Below are positions 26,081 to 37,501 of a DNA stretch of 64,000 bases, piece after piece. Numbering within the stretch: position 1 is the first letter of the stretch; every line of letters starts with the position of its first letter. The translations under genes were made by a program, and so were the position numbers. The stretch comes from Lamellibrachia satsuma. Its lineage: Eukaryota > Annelida > Polychaeta > Sabellida > Siboglinidae. Location: the NCBI GenBank assembly GCA_033239005.1, contig BSQZ01000011.1, forward strand, positions 10,556,001-10,620,000, in the 5' to 3' direction. The notes below the pieces were generated by a model. The model was not told the DNA's origin. It did no database searches and saw only the letters and a program-made list of their open reading frames with translations.

Positions 26081-27480
26081 GCATAAGTGCTCCTGCTACT
26101 CTGCTCTGATGTTATGCTAGTTGAAAACCTTAAAAAAGAGTGGTGGTTGTAATGGTTTAAATATAATTTACTTTATCGCACATAATGTTATTAGAATGTA
26201 TATAACACAATTCTATCAATGTTTAATTTTCAAGCGATGATTGACCAAAGAACATAACATGCCATACATTAGCAACAATAAGTTTCACATCGTTACCTTC
26301 GCAGGTCTATTGTAAGTGGGATGCGTCCACAGTCATCACACATACGTCCATCATTAACTAGGCTACTATATATCTCTCTACTAACAAAACACGCGATCAC
26401 AGTTATACTGGTGAATAACTACTTGAGTGTATTTTAGAAATATTCATAAGACATAATCATTGATCGAACAAATGATGTTTTTTTCGCCCACGTACTGCAA
26501 ATATTTAATACACTTCTTTCCGCACATAACGTACAGTTCGCTGCAGATCTTAATTCTATGCTTCTTCTCTTTCTCGTGGCATCCGTTTCTCTGGTAGCAG
26601 TCAACCTATTCTTTCACACAAAGCGATTTACAAATGACTTTGTGATTGATGAACTTGTTTGCGCAGTTCACGGCCCACACCAGACTCAACAGAAAACACA
26701 CGACCTGAAATGAAAGCAATATCAAGTTTCATACAATAGTCCATCCACCACATAGATATCAGATAATTAGACCGTTAAAATAAATTACGTCAAGCGTCGA
26801 TTGCACCCAATGGTTTATATTTCATACGATCATAATAGCGCAAACGAATGCCGAAGGAGTTGCAATCGAATTTCAAATAAGACTTGTTTAGTTTGCCAGC
26901 TGTGTTGTCGTACATTGTTAATAACCTTAGTGCTTGCCGAGATGCCCCTTGAATGAGTCACCTCAGATGCTTAACAGTTGACATTGTCTGCTTACTTTAG
27001 TTCAAGTTGTGTCCTTGTATAGCATGGTCTAGAACCAACAAGGGTTGGGAGTGAATTTCGTGTGATCAGTACACATGTTACCACATAGTAAATTGGAGAA
27101 TTAAGTACGTCAGTACTTACATATTATTAGAGGCTATATATTTCTGAAATATAAATTACTTGTAGTTAGTTTTAAATGCAGTTATAGTATTAATGGTTTT
27201 ATAGTTATCACATAAAGAATTCCAAAATCGTACTCCGAAGACACAGACTTACATATATCGTATACTAGAATAAACACTTTGCCGTTCTAAATCATGATTA
27301 GCCTGCACTGAATATATGGTTTCCCTCGTAGCAAATAAACACTGAAAATGTGACGGCAAACAGCGATAGTAACCTTTTTACATGCAACTGTTGAAAAAGT
27401 GAGTTCGTGTGATCGAGAATAATATACAATATACATATTATCCCTGTCGCAAACTACACAGAATAACAAATAAACTTGTA
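26081..27480. repeat. Segmental duplication carrying the Cys-rich gene, copy 1
   Basis: Shares CATCATTAACTAGGCTACT, the coding exon, its intron and about 0.7 kb of 5' flank with 32628-33990. Its left part (26080-26170, GAGTGGTGGTTGTAATGG) matches 43935-43980. A 60-codon minus-strand frame in the 5' flank (27287-27469) is mirrored at 33794-33976, but similarity in a duplication does not by itself prove coding. Confidence 0.75.
26444..26704 (-). pseudogene. Pseudogene of the secreted Cys-rich family
   Basis: After the family acceptor CTTTCATTTCAG (exon base 26704) the minus strand reads the signal-peptide core VVCFLLSLVWAVNCA and CKSLC, but codon 33 is TAG (26606-26608) where the paralogues have Tyr. 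Downstream the same frame still gives the other family cysteines (GCHEKEKKHRIKIC, MCGKKC). The C-terminus then shifts frame relative to the paralogues near 26480 and ends at TGA 26444-26446. A premature stop plus an altered tail point to loss of function; the frame is otherwise well kept, so the event looks recent. Confidence 0.75.
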
Positions 27481-27489
27481 AGCTCGCGC

Positions 27490-27800
27490 AAGCTGACTGT
27501 CGCGCCTGCGAAAGGCATTTTTAATAATAATAATAATAATTCATGGCACTGCACTTTTTGAAAACTTTGATTTTACATATTTAATATCAGCATTCCAATT
27601 AAATAAATCATCAATAAACACACCCAACATTTTGACAACCCATAATATTTCGATATTAACATTTCGTATTTGTGTAAAGATGCTTTTATTGAGCGAACGG
27701 TTTCAAAATAGCATTTAATAAGTTTTAGATAATTATGTTCAACGCTTTTATTACAAACCAAGTATGCATTTTATTCAGCACGCTACATACTAATTTGGAT
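27490..27800 (-). pseudogene. LINE fragment (family H, C-terminal reverse transcriptase)
   Basis: Matches 37060-37330 closely (GCAAGCTGACTGTCGCG, TTTTGATTTTACA, AACATTTCGATATTAACATT-type text). At 37.0-37.3 kb the same text encodes FNWNSHIKSVKSKLSKSA, a typical segment after the YADD box of non-LTR reverse transcriptases. Here the frames are broken. It abuts the Cys-rich segmental duplication. Confidence 0.6.
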
Positions 27801-28209
27801 TTAAGATTTTTCTCAACTACAACCATTTTGATTACTTACTCAACGTTTTGAAAGCCATCGGCAGCCTTCATCGGGAATTCTTGGACGGCTAATTCTTTCT
27901 CTGCACGCCAGTTGTCTTGGTGTCATACGTGACTCAATCTATATCTCCCTTCGTCTCGATTCATGACTGGAGTTGTCTTTCTGATCCATATGCCCTCTGT
28001 GATCCATCTTGCGTTTCTGTTACGCTCTCTGTCAATCACTTTTTCCCCCTCCCAGTCTAAGATTCAACTGTTCCTCTCTGCATGGTCTGTTATTGCAGAT
28101 GTATGCTCTACCGCCGTTGACACTCTCTTCTGTTCTCTGGTAAATCGTCTGGTTGTGATGTTTTCATCCTCCTTGTGTTATTCTAGTCTTGTTCCAAATG
28201 TTCTCCCCG

Positions 28210-28640
28210 TTTTTAATAAAAATTAAATAACGTCGAACGCGTCCAATGCCGTATGCAGCCCTAGAAATGTTTGCCACATGTCGTTCGAGGGACATGGCGC
28301 AGTCCAAGGTTACTCCAAAATTGCTGGCGTGCGTTGTTGACGATATGCGAGCGTTGCTGACCGTTGCAATACCAGGAAGAACTTGCTGGTTTGCTGACTT
28401 CGTCTTGTCATCGATAAGTTTCAGCATGTTGATCTTCATCCAATGACGAACACTGGCGACGCAAAGTTCTATCTTTGCGATGGCAATCTCAGGTGATGTA
28501 TCATCAGTCTGGCTGAATTCTTGAAACAGCTGGGTGTCGTTAGCATAAATATAGTAAGCTATGCCAAGGTGATTAAGTAGCGAGAGAAGTCATATATATT
28601 GTAAACAGTAGTGGTCCGAGAACAAACCCTTGTGGGACGT
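28210..28640 (-). pseudogene. L2-like LINE reverse transcriptase fragment
   Basis: The minus strand reads GLFSDHYCLQYI, then YANDTQLFQEF (catalytic YADD changed to YAND), then WMKINMLKLIDDKTK, ASNFGVTLDCAMSLERHV and ISRAAYGIGRVRR. These are the region between the active site and thumb of L2-clade elements. Frameshifts and the altered catalytic Asp show it is inactive. Confidence 0.85.
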
Positions 28641-28924
28641 GTCACACAAAAATCGGTCCGGGCCAAAATCTTTCCAGCCGAACCAGTTTTGAGTCGGTCC
28701 GGCCGGACTGACTTTAGATTTACATACTAACAAGAAGTAGGTGTATTGTTACAAAAATAATCGACTAATTATGCTTGTTTAATGTTTGAAACTGATGGAT
28801 GGAGAGTACGTTTGAGAATGCCAATACTTGGCTAATTTGGACGTGATGGTTTGGGCAATTTTGTTCCATACAGATAGGTAGCAGAAATATTTACAAGAGA
28901 AGCGGGGAATTATGATATATAATG

Positions 28925-29275
28925 TTGGTAGATAAAATAATCAGTAGTAAATTAGAAAAAAGAATACAACATTATGACACATGATATTTGTACAACTGTT
29001 TAATACACAACTAATCAGCAACGAATTAAAACAAGAATTACAAAGTCATGAAATTATATTTATATATGCCGACTAATATACAAATAATCAGCAGTGAATT
29101 AAAAACATAATTGACAAAATTGTGACATATTATATTTCTTTTTTGTAGACCAGTTTAATACACAAATAATCAACAACAAATTAAAAACAAGAAGTACAGA
29201 ATTATGATTACGATATTTGTAGAACTGTTTAATATATAAATAGTAAGCACTGTATTAGAAACAAGAAATTCACCA
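28925..29275. repeat. AT-rich minisatellite, about 75 bp, about five units
   Basis: Diverged units around GTTTAATACACAAATAATCA and GAATTAAAAACAAGAA recur near 28930, 29000, 29075, 29154 and 29229. No coding capacity. Confidence 0.6.
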
Positions 29276-29514
29276 GTTTGAACCAATTTAAACACGCGCT
29301 GTGCACAAACAAGCAAACTGCTTATCAATGCCACTTGCGGCAGTTCGTGCACTGAACCCTATTTGAAGACGACCGCATTGGCATTCAACAGTCACAACAC
29401 ACCTAAATTGTTGCTGTCGACTTAATCCGCCTGGATACCCTTCTCGTTTTGCGCACAAGTAACGTTGAAAATACTCCGGTTTCTAAACACGTAATCAAGT
29501 GTGGTCATTGTGGT

Positions 29515-29778
29515 CTACTCAAATATATACTTGCCTGGACGTTCTCCAAGGCAAAGTGCCGTGACAAATGCGATCGCAAACAGACCACAGTCACTTGTCC
29601 GAGATTGCATCTGAATATCCACGTATTTCAGTGGTATTTCGGACTTCTGGGTGGCCAGCAACGAAGCGATTTCCAGATTGACGGCATCGTGAGGAGAGTA
29701 GTACAAGCTGCCATACACGAATTCATTGGGATGTTCGGTTTCTATGAAATATGCATAGGTACACTGTAACGTTTGCAC
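29515..29778 (-). pseudogene. Ulp1-like (C48) cysteine protease remnant
   Basis: The minus strand encodes PNEFVYGSLYYSP, EIASLLATQKSEIPLKYVDI and SRTSDCGLFAIAFVTALCLG. The last box is the catalytic-Cys region of Ulp1/SENP-like proteases (DCGxFA), with the usual Q-x-x-x-x-x-DCG spacing. The catalytic His-Trp region upstream is missing or lost, and the frame stops at 29515 without the usual continuation. Ulp1-like domains with this exact style are common in transposon-encoded proteins, so it is probably transposon debris rather than a SUMO protease gene. Confidence 0.55.
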
Positions 29779-29799
29779 ACCTAATAATCGTCGATGACA

Positions 29800-30101
29800 C
29801 GGACATTTAGGTTAAAAGGCCATTTTAAAATCACCGGTCGGATGCCCCGAGTTCACAATAACAATTTTACCAAATTCAACCATTTTACCCTTTCTTTATT
29901 TGGACGTTTAGGTTCAAAGGTGTGGCTTGTACATATTGCATACGATGTATGTAGTATATAATTATACATTTGTTTTTGGAACACATATAGATATTTCGGT
30001 CGGTATACTCTAGATGTGTTCCACAAAACACATAATTCTTTTAATACAAAAAAACAATACCTTTTAATTTCAAAACATTGGAATTTTAACCTGAATGTCC
30101 G
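29800..30101. mobile_element. Possible small palindromic (MITE-like) element
   Basis: Inverted ends CGGACATTTAGGTTAAAA (29800-29817) and TTTTAACCTGAATGTCCG (about 30083-30101) agree at 17 of 18 positions. An inner hairpin, GGAACACAT...ATGTGTTCC, lies at about 29978-30020. No target duplication was recognised. Confidence 0.45.
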
Positions 30102-30407
30102 GGTTTGGCCAATATTTCTACTGGACTATAACCACATATACATTTCAATAATATGTCTAGCTTTCGCGTATACCTTTATAAAACACGTGTACATAACCAC
30201 ATGTAGTTATAGAAGAAAGATCGTATTTTGTAATAATTTTCCAAAATGTATCAAGGCTAACGTTTTAATTTCCTTTTGTTGTGTCATTAAACATAGTTGA
30301 CTCATCAACTGTTTGTACCGCTCTGCAACAGTTCAGTTAGAATTTCGAATCAACATGTGGCAGTAGTGATGTGTGGAACCAGTGGCGCTGCATGATGCAT
30401 GGCTGAC

Positions 30408-30560
30408 TTTGCCCTTCTTCTTTTTCCCATCTCGCACTGCAAACGTCTTCGCTTTTCTTTTAATTATTCGTTTCAGGTTATCAGAACAATCTTCTGGGTA
30501 CTGCCTGTTGGTGGCATATGTATACGATTGCTCAACCAAACTGGCGTCCGTTTCGTTCAT
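30408..30560 (-). pseudogene. Integrase N-terminal-like remnant
   Basis: From an ATG at 30560 the minus strand reads MNETDASLVEQSYTYATNRQ, then YPEDCSDNLKRIIKRKAKTF and VRDGKKKKGK. The pattern Y-P-x-x-x-S-x-N-x-K-R-x-I-x-R-K-A-x-x-F-x-V-x-D-G is the start of Ginger- or Gypsy-type integrases, before the zinc-binding and DDE domains. Those domains are absent. The upstream flank (30594-31165) is the repeat also found at 21.5-21.9 kb. Confidence 0.45.
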
Positions 30561-30734
30561 AATGGCGGTGTACACTAAATGTTTCAATAGATGGCTAGCC
30601 TCGATTATCCAAGCTCCGGGATGTGGCGCCACCGTTTGTCGCACACACCAGAGCTTGGAGTCAGACAGTAGGTTCCACTGTGACAGAACCCAGATGCATA
30701 CCCAGATTCTGGGTATATGTCCGGGGATTGTCAT

Positions 30735-32370
30735 TCTAACTCATCATTTATGAGTAACATTTTATAAACGTATACAATACATACGAAACAATTCTAAAAT
30801 TGACTTACAATGCAGCATTTCACACAATAAAATAAAGCGGAATTAATCTTTAATACTAAGTTCAATCCGTATAACACTTCCACCGGCATTCGCGTGTCGG
30901 CGCCACTGTCGAGGAGTGGAAGCTGGCATCGGCCTCGTCTCGCACGAACGGGCTGCGCCCAACGGCATCTATTGATTGTCCATTAACTGACTGTCCAGCA
31001 AACGGCAACAACTGAACAAACGAAACTAAATCAACTCAACTGAAATATAGCGCAAGCATGAATCGGTCAGATCAGTGATGCCACCTGACGGTAAAGGTCA
31101 AGCGATGTCTCTGACGTCAGACGAGTTCACGCAGGCGAGCGTGAGTCGGATAAGCGAGACAAATAGATGGCATATCCTTTTGGTTTATTGGATGTCACTA
31201 GATGGCAACATGATAGGGGAAATGGGGCACCTTGAGCCATTTTACATATAATGTTCTCTTTTGTGTCATGAGTGGACCGCCTGCTTACACATTGTAAGCC
31301 ATTGCATCGTGCATTATTCGAGGCGCATTTTAATGAAATTAATACTTGGTTCCAGTTATTACTTCTGTTGTTATGATAATATTTAAAAGTGCTGCTAAAG
31401 TGGTTCAAGGTGCCCCATGCATGGAGTACCTTGAACCACCGATTGAGATACCATGAAAACCTAAAGGATATGAATTATTAAAATGGAAAATTGCATTTAT
31501 TTACTAGTATAATACATCCTTCCAGTCGAAACATGGTGGCGACCTTTGGAACTAATAACTCGGGTAAACAACCACAGGCAGGCACATTAAGCAGCGATTG
31601 ATGGCATCTGTTCACACACAGTAATACTATTTCGGTAATACTATGTGGGCCCCAGGAGTCATGGGTGGCTCAACGTTCCCCGTCCGCACAGTCATGTTTT
31701 TATCATGCACCATTCAATTTAGGTTAACAAAATTAACAGTAAAACCTTATGCATTCTACAGTTTATGCTGTCCAGTTACATTTTCACCAAACATATTGTA
31801 ATAATTACTAATAAAAGTATCACAGGAGGTAAATTACTCACCTCTCTGAATTTACTCAGGTGGTACATTATTTTTGTAACTATAGGGCCTACACCTATTT
31901 CTAATTAGTATGAAAAGCTAAAGACTTTGGCCGCCAAAACTGGTCCGGCCGGACCGGCTTTGAGCATTTCTTGACCAGCTGGGTAACAGTATATTTCAAA
32001 ACTAATAACAATAGTACATATATAACATTACTCTGTGACAGCACGAGCGCACAGGTGACTTAGACGACCTAGGTTCTGTGACTCCTTTGACATACGGGAG
32101 TGTGACCATACCTTTGGTTTTCTCTGTGTTCTTTTCCTTCTGTTCTTTGGTTTTTCCCTTCTGGAATTACTGCGCTTTCATCTTCTTTATGGTCCAACTT
32201 GGGTACCTACATCTTTCTAGCGTTTTGGTGATGTGCTCCAATTCTTTATATCTGTTCTCTGGCTCTGATACAATGTTGTTGCATCTATCCAGTAACGTTT
32301 TGATGACCTCCAAATTCTGGTGTAACGGATGGTGAGACGCGAAATTCAGATATTCGTCGGGACGAGGGGG
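30735..32370. other. No gene recognised
   Basis: Contains the outer part of repeat Q (to 31165) and the right GC-rich segment (31905-31975) discussed above. TTCAAGGTGCCCCATGCATGGAGTACCTTGAACCA at 31400-31437, with inverted arms TTCAAGGT and ACCTTGAA, is a small hairpin. No exon could be supported. Confidence 0.4.
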
Positions 32371-32372
32371 GC

Positions 32373-32401
32373 ACACACACACACACACACACGCGCGCGC
32401 G

Positions 32402-32480
<79 letters not shown>
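32373..32480. repeat. (CA)n-(CG)n-(TA)n compound microsatellite
   Basis: ACACAC to about 32390, GCGCGCG to 32400, then TA repeats to about 32480. Frames reading IYIY are artefacts. Confidence 0.97.
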
Positions 32481-32481
<1 letters not shown>

Positions 32482-32627
32482 TACTGCGCGAATAATATTC
32501 ATTCCGATACCCATCTCTGTCTGTAACCAGGTACTCATGTATACAGCTGAGTGAACTATGAACTTTAGAAATGTTGCACATATCAACAAAGTACAGGGTA
32601 AATAGTTTGGGGCTTAAAATCGAACCT

Positions 32628-33990
32628 TGCGTCCACAGTCACCGTACTTATGTCCATCATTAACAAGGCTACTCTATATCTATAAACAAAACACACAAGC
32701 AATTGCAGTTATACTGGTGAATAACTACTTGAGTGTGTTTTAGAAATATTCATAAGACATAATCATCGATCGACCAATTTATATATGGTCGACCACTTTG
32801 TATAAGCCATAGACTCGAACTGTCTAAGGCACCTCTTTCTGCACTCAACGTACAGTTCGTTGCAGATTTGAATTCTATGCTTCTTCTCTGCCTTATGGCA
32901 TCCATATGCCTGGTAGCAATCAAAATATTCTTTCACACAAAACGATTTGCAAATGATTTTGTGATTGACGAACTTGTTTGCGCAGTTCACGGCCCACACC
33001 AGACTCAACAGAAAACACACGATCTGAAATGAAAGCAATATCAAGTTTTATACAATAGTCCATCCACCACGTACATATCAGATAATTAAACCGCTAAAAT
33101 AAATTACATCAAACGTCGACTCCACCCAACTGGATTGTATTTCACACGGTCACAGCAGCGCACATGAAAGCAGAAGCAGTTGCAATAGAATTTCAAATAG
33201 GACATGTTAAGTTATTCAGCTGTTTTGTCAGCTAGTCTAGGTCAATGGCGGTTAAGTGATAATCAGGGTTTGTTAATGACCTTGGTGCTTTTTGAGATGC
33301 CCCTTGAGTGGATCACCCTAAATACGTAACAGTTGGCATGTCTGCCTACTTTAGTTAAAGTTGTGTCCATGTATCACATGGTCTAGAATCAACAAGAATT
33401 GGGAGCGAATTAGTCTGAACACTTTCTCATCTAGAGACGGGGCACAACATTAACTCGCAGGAATATCTTCACAAATATAATTAACACTAATCGCTTAAGT
33501 AAGTGTAATGACAACCTAGTTACCATGATGATGTATAAGGTACGTGTTCAATGTATTTTTGTGTGATATAAAGTATCAGTACACAGATTATTACGTAGTA
33601 AATTGGAGAATTCCGTACGTCAATAATTACATTTTAGCAGCAATATATTTCTGAAATAAAAATGTATTGTAGTTAATTTTAAATGCAGTTACAGTAATAA
33701 TGGTTTTATAGTTATCACATAAAGACACCCATAATCGAACTCCGAAGAAACAGACATACTTAAATCGTATAGTGGAATGAACACGTTGGCGTTCTAAATC
33801 ATGATTAGCCCGCATTGAGTATATGGTTTCCCGCCTAGCAAATAAACACTGAATATTTGACGGCAAACAGCGACAGCAAGGTTTTTACATGCAGCTGTTG
33901 AAAAAGTGAGTTCATGTGATCTAGAACAATATACAATATACATATTATTCCTGTCGCAAACTACACAGAATAACAATTAAACGGAAACAG
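32628..33990. repeat. Segmental duplication carrying the Cys-rich gene, copy 2
   Basis: Matches 26320-27480 through the 3' flank, exon, intron (GTCGACTCCACCCAAC-type text) and 5' flank. Relative to copy 1 it has about 150 extra bases near 33395-33550. The 60-codon minus-strand frame at 33794-33976 is the partner of 27287-27469. Confidence 0.75.
32763..33023 (-). CDS. Secreted Cys-rich protein, last exon (paralogue 1)
   Basis: After acceptor ATTGCTTTCATTTCAG the exon starts in phase 0 at 33023 and runs 86 codons to a stop at 32763. It opens with a signal-peptide core, IVCFLLSLVWAVNCA, so the start codon must lie in a short upstream exon not found here. The mature part has seven cysteines spaced C-x3-C-x6-C-x5-C-x11-C-x6-C-x3-C (CKSFC, DCYQAYGC, QIC, ECRKRC), many Lys/Arg/Tyr residues and no further hydrophobic stretch. 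The symmetric C-x3-C pairs could bridge two helices into a disulphide-linked hairpin; that is inference. I do not recognise the family and assign no function. It is one of three paralogues in this window, in the same orientation, and all seven cysteine positions are shared with the copy at 44.2 kb. Confidence 0.7.
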   Translation of the reverse strand: MVCFLLSLVWAVNCANKFVNHKIICKSFCVKEYFDCYQAYGCHKAEKKHRIQICNELYVECRKRCLRQFESMAYTKWSTIYKLVDR

Positions 33991-34039
33991 TGTAAGCGGG
34001 GGTAAAAGCTGAATGTGTAAAACATATTTGAATCCTCTG

Positions 34040-35740
34040 TAAATAGGATATATTTTACAAGTTTAGATATGTTGCACATATCAATAACTTATTGTGTAAA
34101 TGGTTTCGGACCTAAAATTGAACATTGGGACACACCACATGAAATACTGCGCACAGCATACTGACATTTGTAAACATTCTTCCAGATATTTAACCACTTA
34201 TATGCCAATCCGCGGATACCAAGAAATAAATTTGTTTACGTAATGGTTAACGACTAACCGTGTCAAATGCTTTTTAAATCGACGAAGACACATACTGCAT
34301 ATAGTTTAGCATCCAATGATTGGGTTATTTCATCAGTTAAACCTACTGGCGTATGAGCTTGGCTTGGATGCTTTACTTTCCAAGCGTTTCACAACTGTGT
34401 TTGTTTGTTTCTATTTTCTACATAGTCGTAAATTGAAACGGTTTCTGGTATAATTATATATTTTGATAATTCGGGGCCGATGTTAATTAACAAATTGTTG
34501 AACATGTTCGCCACATCTGTTAATGGTTACACCTTTATTAACGAAGTGATCGGGGGAGTGGTTTCCTAACGAGGTGTACCTATTATAGTTTCATTGTGCT
34601 AGCAATATAATTTATTTTCTCTGTAAAAAAACTGTTAAAATACAAATTAACAATAATGTCACTAAAAGATAACACATTTGAACCAAGGCACCTTTACACA
34701 CAATTGACTAATGCAGTTTTGTTTCAGCTGATTCCACGTTCAACAGTTAAACATTCAAGTACGCCATCAACTACCATCGACTTGGTTTCGCATGTTCGGA
34801 CATCAAAACCATCAAAATGATAATAAGGAGTGGTCTCACTGTTCAACCATATTTTACATACAGCTATGATATCAAATTGTATTGTAAGCAGTTTAAGAAG
34901 ATATTGGATTTCATTAAAGTGCCTAACTTCGTTTTGTTTATTTAGGTGATTATTAAATTGTTGAAAAGTATAATATTTACAAAATGTTATAGTATCATTA
35001 TAATAGCTATTTTCAGGATTAACGTCCGTTTTATGATCACATCTGCCTTGTTCAGAATATTCAAAAGTCTCACATATGTTCACTATAGCATCACAGCTTG
35101 ATTCATTATTTATCAAATCTGCAATAGCGATGTGAAATTCGTCATCACTAACATTTGCAAAAGGTATTAATACAGGATCAGTATTTACGTGATCATTCGT
35201 CATCTCTATTACTGATTCTACAGTTACCTCTATAGAGGTCTAGTGTCGTTAGAATGTCTGATGAGACCAGACTTCTGTATGATCTGCACCCTAAGGTCGC
35301 CCTCACGCTGCCGTACAAAGGCATAACAGTTCATGGTCCACGCTGCGCGGATCTTCTCTTCGCGTTTTTTTTTTTGCGTTTATTATTGCACAAACGTTAT
35401 TGAAACATACTTTTATCAATCACGACTCTTAATTTTTGCTCTTCTTCCATGTTTCCCACGTAACACAAGATATGTCAAACGTTCATGACGGATGATGTTC
35501 TAATAATTTCTTTATGGGAATATTACTCACTCGATCCAGCCTCATTTCGTCTTTTCTTCCACTGCTGAGTTTTCTGTTCCAGTGTAAATATCATATGCTT
35601 TGGCTGTCTTGCGTGATGGGAAGTGTGTTCTGGCTGTTTTCGTGTCACTTATACAACTTATACGTGTACCGTCAACTGTTGAAGAAGCACTTCAAGTCAA
35701 ACTCGTAGTTCAGGTCCGAATGTCAATTACACGTACACTT
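34040..35740 (-). pseudogene. Decayed LINE, family H, copy 1
   Basis: On the minus strand the endonuclease part is at 34724-35203 (FDIIAVCKIWLNSETTPYYH, then CETKSMVVDGVLECLTVE). The reverse transcriptase follows near 34250-34330 in broken frames, readable as LDAKLYAVCVFVDL. The left end overlaps text shared with 38100-38200. The right part (35203-35720) is shared with 42960-43220 and 58210-58640. Many stops; inactive. CR1/Rex-like by motif style, clade not certain. Confidence 0.75.
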
Positions 35741-35759
35741 ACAAATAATGAGCATTTGC

Positions 35760-36125
35760 AAGGCTAGAAATAAGCATTTGATAGTTTGCCCATATCTTAA
35801 CCCAGTTTTTATATATTCTATTTTTAATATGTTATTAGAGGGTTCAGATATAATAGTGCTGAACAGGAAATTCCAAACACCCACCACTCTTTGACTGAAA
35901 AATCGGCGTTGTTTGTTAATTATTTTACTGTGTCCTTTGAGATTATTTAGATTAATGTTTAAAAAACTGATCTGGGTCTATGTTCTCTTTCACAGTTAAC
36001 CACATAAAAGTTTCAATTACATCTCCTCGTAATCTCCGTTTTGTAAGTCTATAATGTTTTAGTTGTGTTAATCTTTCCTCATATGTAAATTCCATTAATT
36101 CTATTTCCAGTTTTGCTGCCCTGTC
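35760..36125 (-). pseudogene. CR1-like 3' coding fragment
   Basis: The minus strand reads HYRLTKRRLRGDVIETFMWL, then ENIDPDQFFK and a run of stops. RLxxRRLRGDxIExFK is the conserved block near the end of CR1 ORF2. It directly abuts family H copy 1. Only about 120 codons remain. Confidence 0.75.
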
Positions 36126-36152
36126 ATCTTAGGTGTTGTGCTTTTTCGGTAG

Positions 36153-36252
36153 GTCTACAGACCGCACCACTGGCACCCCATGGCATGGTCTTCCAGGGGT
36201 GGGTCCACAGACCGCACCACTGGCACCCCATGGCATGGTCTTCCTTTCTTAC
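36153..36252. repeat. 50-bp direct tandem repeat, two copies
   Basis: CACAGACCGCACCACTGGCA and CCCCATGGCATGGTCTTCC recur with an exact 50-base offset (ACAG at 36157 and 36207). GC-richer than its surroundings. Confidence 0.9.
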
Positions 36253-36624
36253 TTAAATTTCACATCTGGAAAATGTTTTATCTGCCTCACCTTCTGCTTG
36301 CATTATTTCCTCTAGTGCAGTGCGTGCTCGTGTTCAGAAAGGGGCGTTATGGTGCTTGTGCAGAGAAAGGATCCAACGTGTCGTTCCCAGGGCGACTCCG
36401 GGACGCAGACAACGCCCCCGAAAAGCCTAGTTAGTAAAAGTATAGGAAGGAAGTGCACACTTAATTTCTCACCAATACCTCAACATGCCATGCCCAATAC
36501 TGCTACGCAGTAAGCATGTGTAAGTGTAAGCCAATATCTTGACAACATTTACGGAGACAAATATGGAACCGGTCTGAACCATGCGCCACCTAGCGATCCA
36601 TATACAATTACCTCACTGGAACCT

Positions 36625-37015
36625 TGACAATATCAAGTCGAATCGTTTTTATCGTCAAATCATGTTACATTGCATAAACATATATTAACACAACACTTCG
36701 GAGAATAGTTTTTTCTGAGCACTATTTTGTGTTTTGAACGAAAATTATGGCGCGCTTTTTATCTCACCAACGGCTTAATGTTTACTTTCCGTACTTCAGT
36801 CTGCGTGTCCAACTTGTCTCAAAATAAGGAGTGCACTTATTGAAGTACCAAAATTGAAATTTGTATATAGGATTGCTTTAAAAAAATATTTACGATATAT
36901 AAAACAGCTGCCACAACTTACATTCATGTGCAGATTTTGCACATGTTTATTTAATTAATTTTGTAAAACTCCTAAGGTTCCTCAATAAATATATTATTTG
37001 ACATTTAAATTGAGA
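36625..37015. repeat. Dispersed repeat P, copy 1
   Basis: Matches 43250-43460 and 63360-63825. Landmarks are TCGTTTTTATCGTCAAATCA, TTGTCTCAAAATAAGGAGTG, CTTATTGAAGTACCA and CTGCCACAACTTACATT. It ends at a TTATTTGACATTT block next to family H reverse transcriptase text, so it may be the 3' UTR of family H LINEs. Confidence 0.7.
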
Positions 37016-37330
37016 TGTTCCTGTTGCAAACACAGAACAACAATTGAAGGGAAGCAGTGTAAGCGGGCACAAGAGCCAGCTGTTCGCGCAAGCTGACTGT
37101 CGCGTCTTCGAAAGACATCTTTAATAATTATTATTATTGTTACTGCACTTTTTGAAAGCTTTGATTTTACAGATTTAATATGACTATTCCAATTAAATAA
37201 ATAACCAATAAACACACACAAGAATTGACAACCCATAACATTTCGATATTAACATTTCGTATTTTTGTAATGATACCTTTATTGAGCATACGGTTTCCAA
37301 ATATCATGTAATTGAACATACGGCTTCCAA
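36995..37330 (-). pseudogene. Family H LINE, C-terminal reverse transcriptase fragment
   Basis: The minus strand reads FLCVFIGYLFNWNSHIKSVK and SKLSKSAV (36994-37236), the segment following the active site in non-LTR reverse transcriptases (usual pattern KFLGVxIDxxLxWxxHIxxVxxKLSKSxG). Further upstream text to 37330 is shared with 27490-27800. A direct repeat of about 30 bases (CATACGGTTTCCAAATATCA) adjoins the (TA)n tract. Confidence 0.7.
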
Positions 37331-37335
37331 ATATC

Positions 37336-37485
<150 letters not shown>

Positions 37486-37501
37486 ATTTGTAAGATAGTT
37501 A

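Larger units (their letters stand above)
28650..31975. mobile_element. Possible DNA element bounded by GC-rich inverted segments
   Basis: About 28650-28740 and 31905-31975 carry the same GC-rich text in opposite orientation: GGTCCGGCCGG, ACCAGTTTTG, then a TTTAG.TTT..CATACT block facing inward. Such GC-rich subterminal repeats resemble those of the hAT element at 61.7 kb. The outer termini do not align cleanly and no target duplication was found. The interior holds a minisatellite, an Ulp1-like remnant, a small palindromic element and an integrase-like remnant, so it may be composite. Confidence 0.35.
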
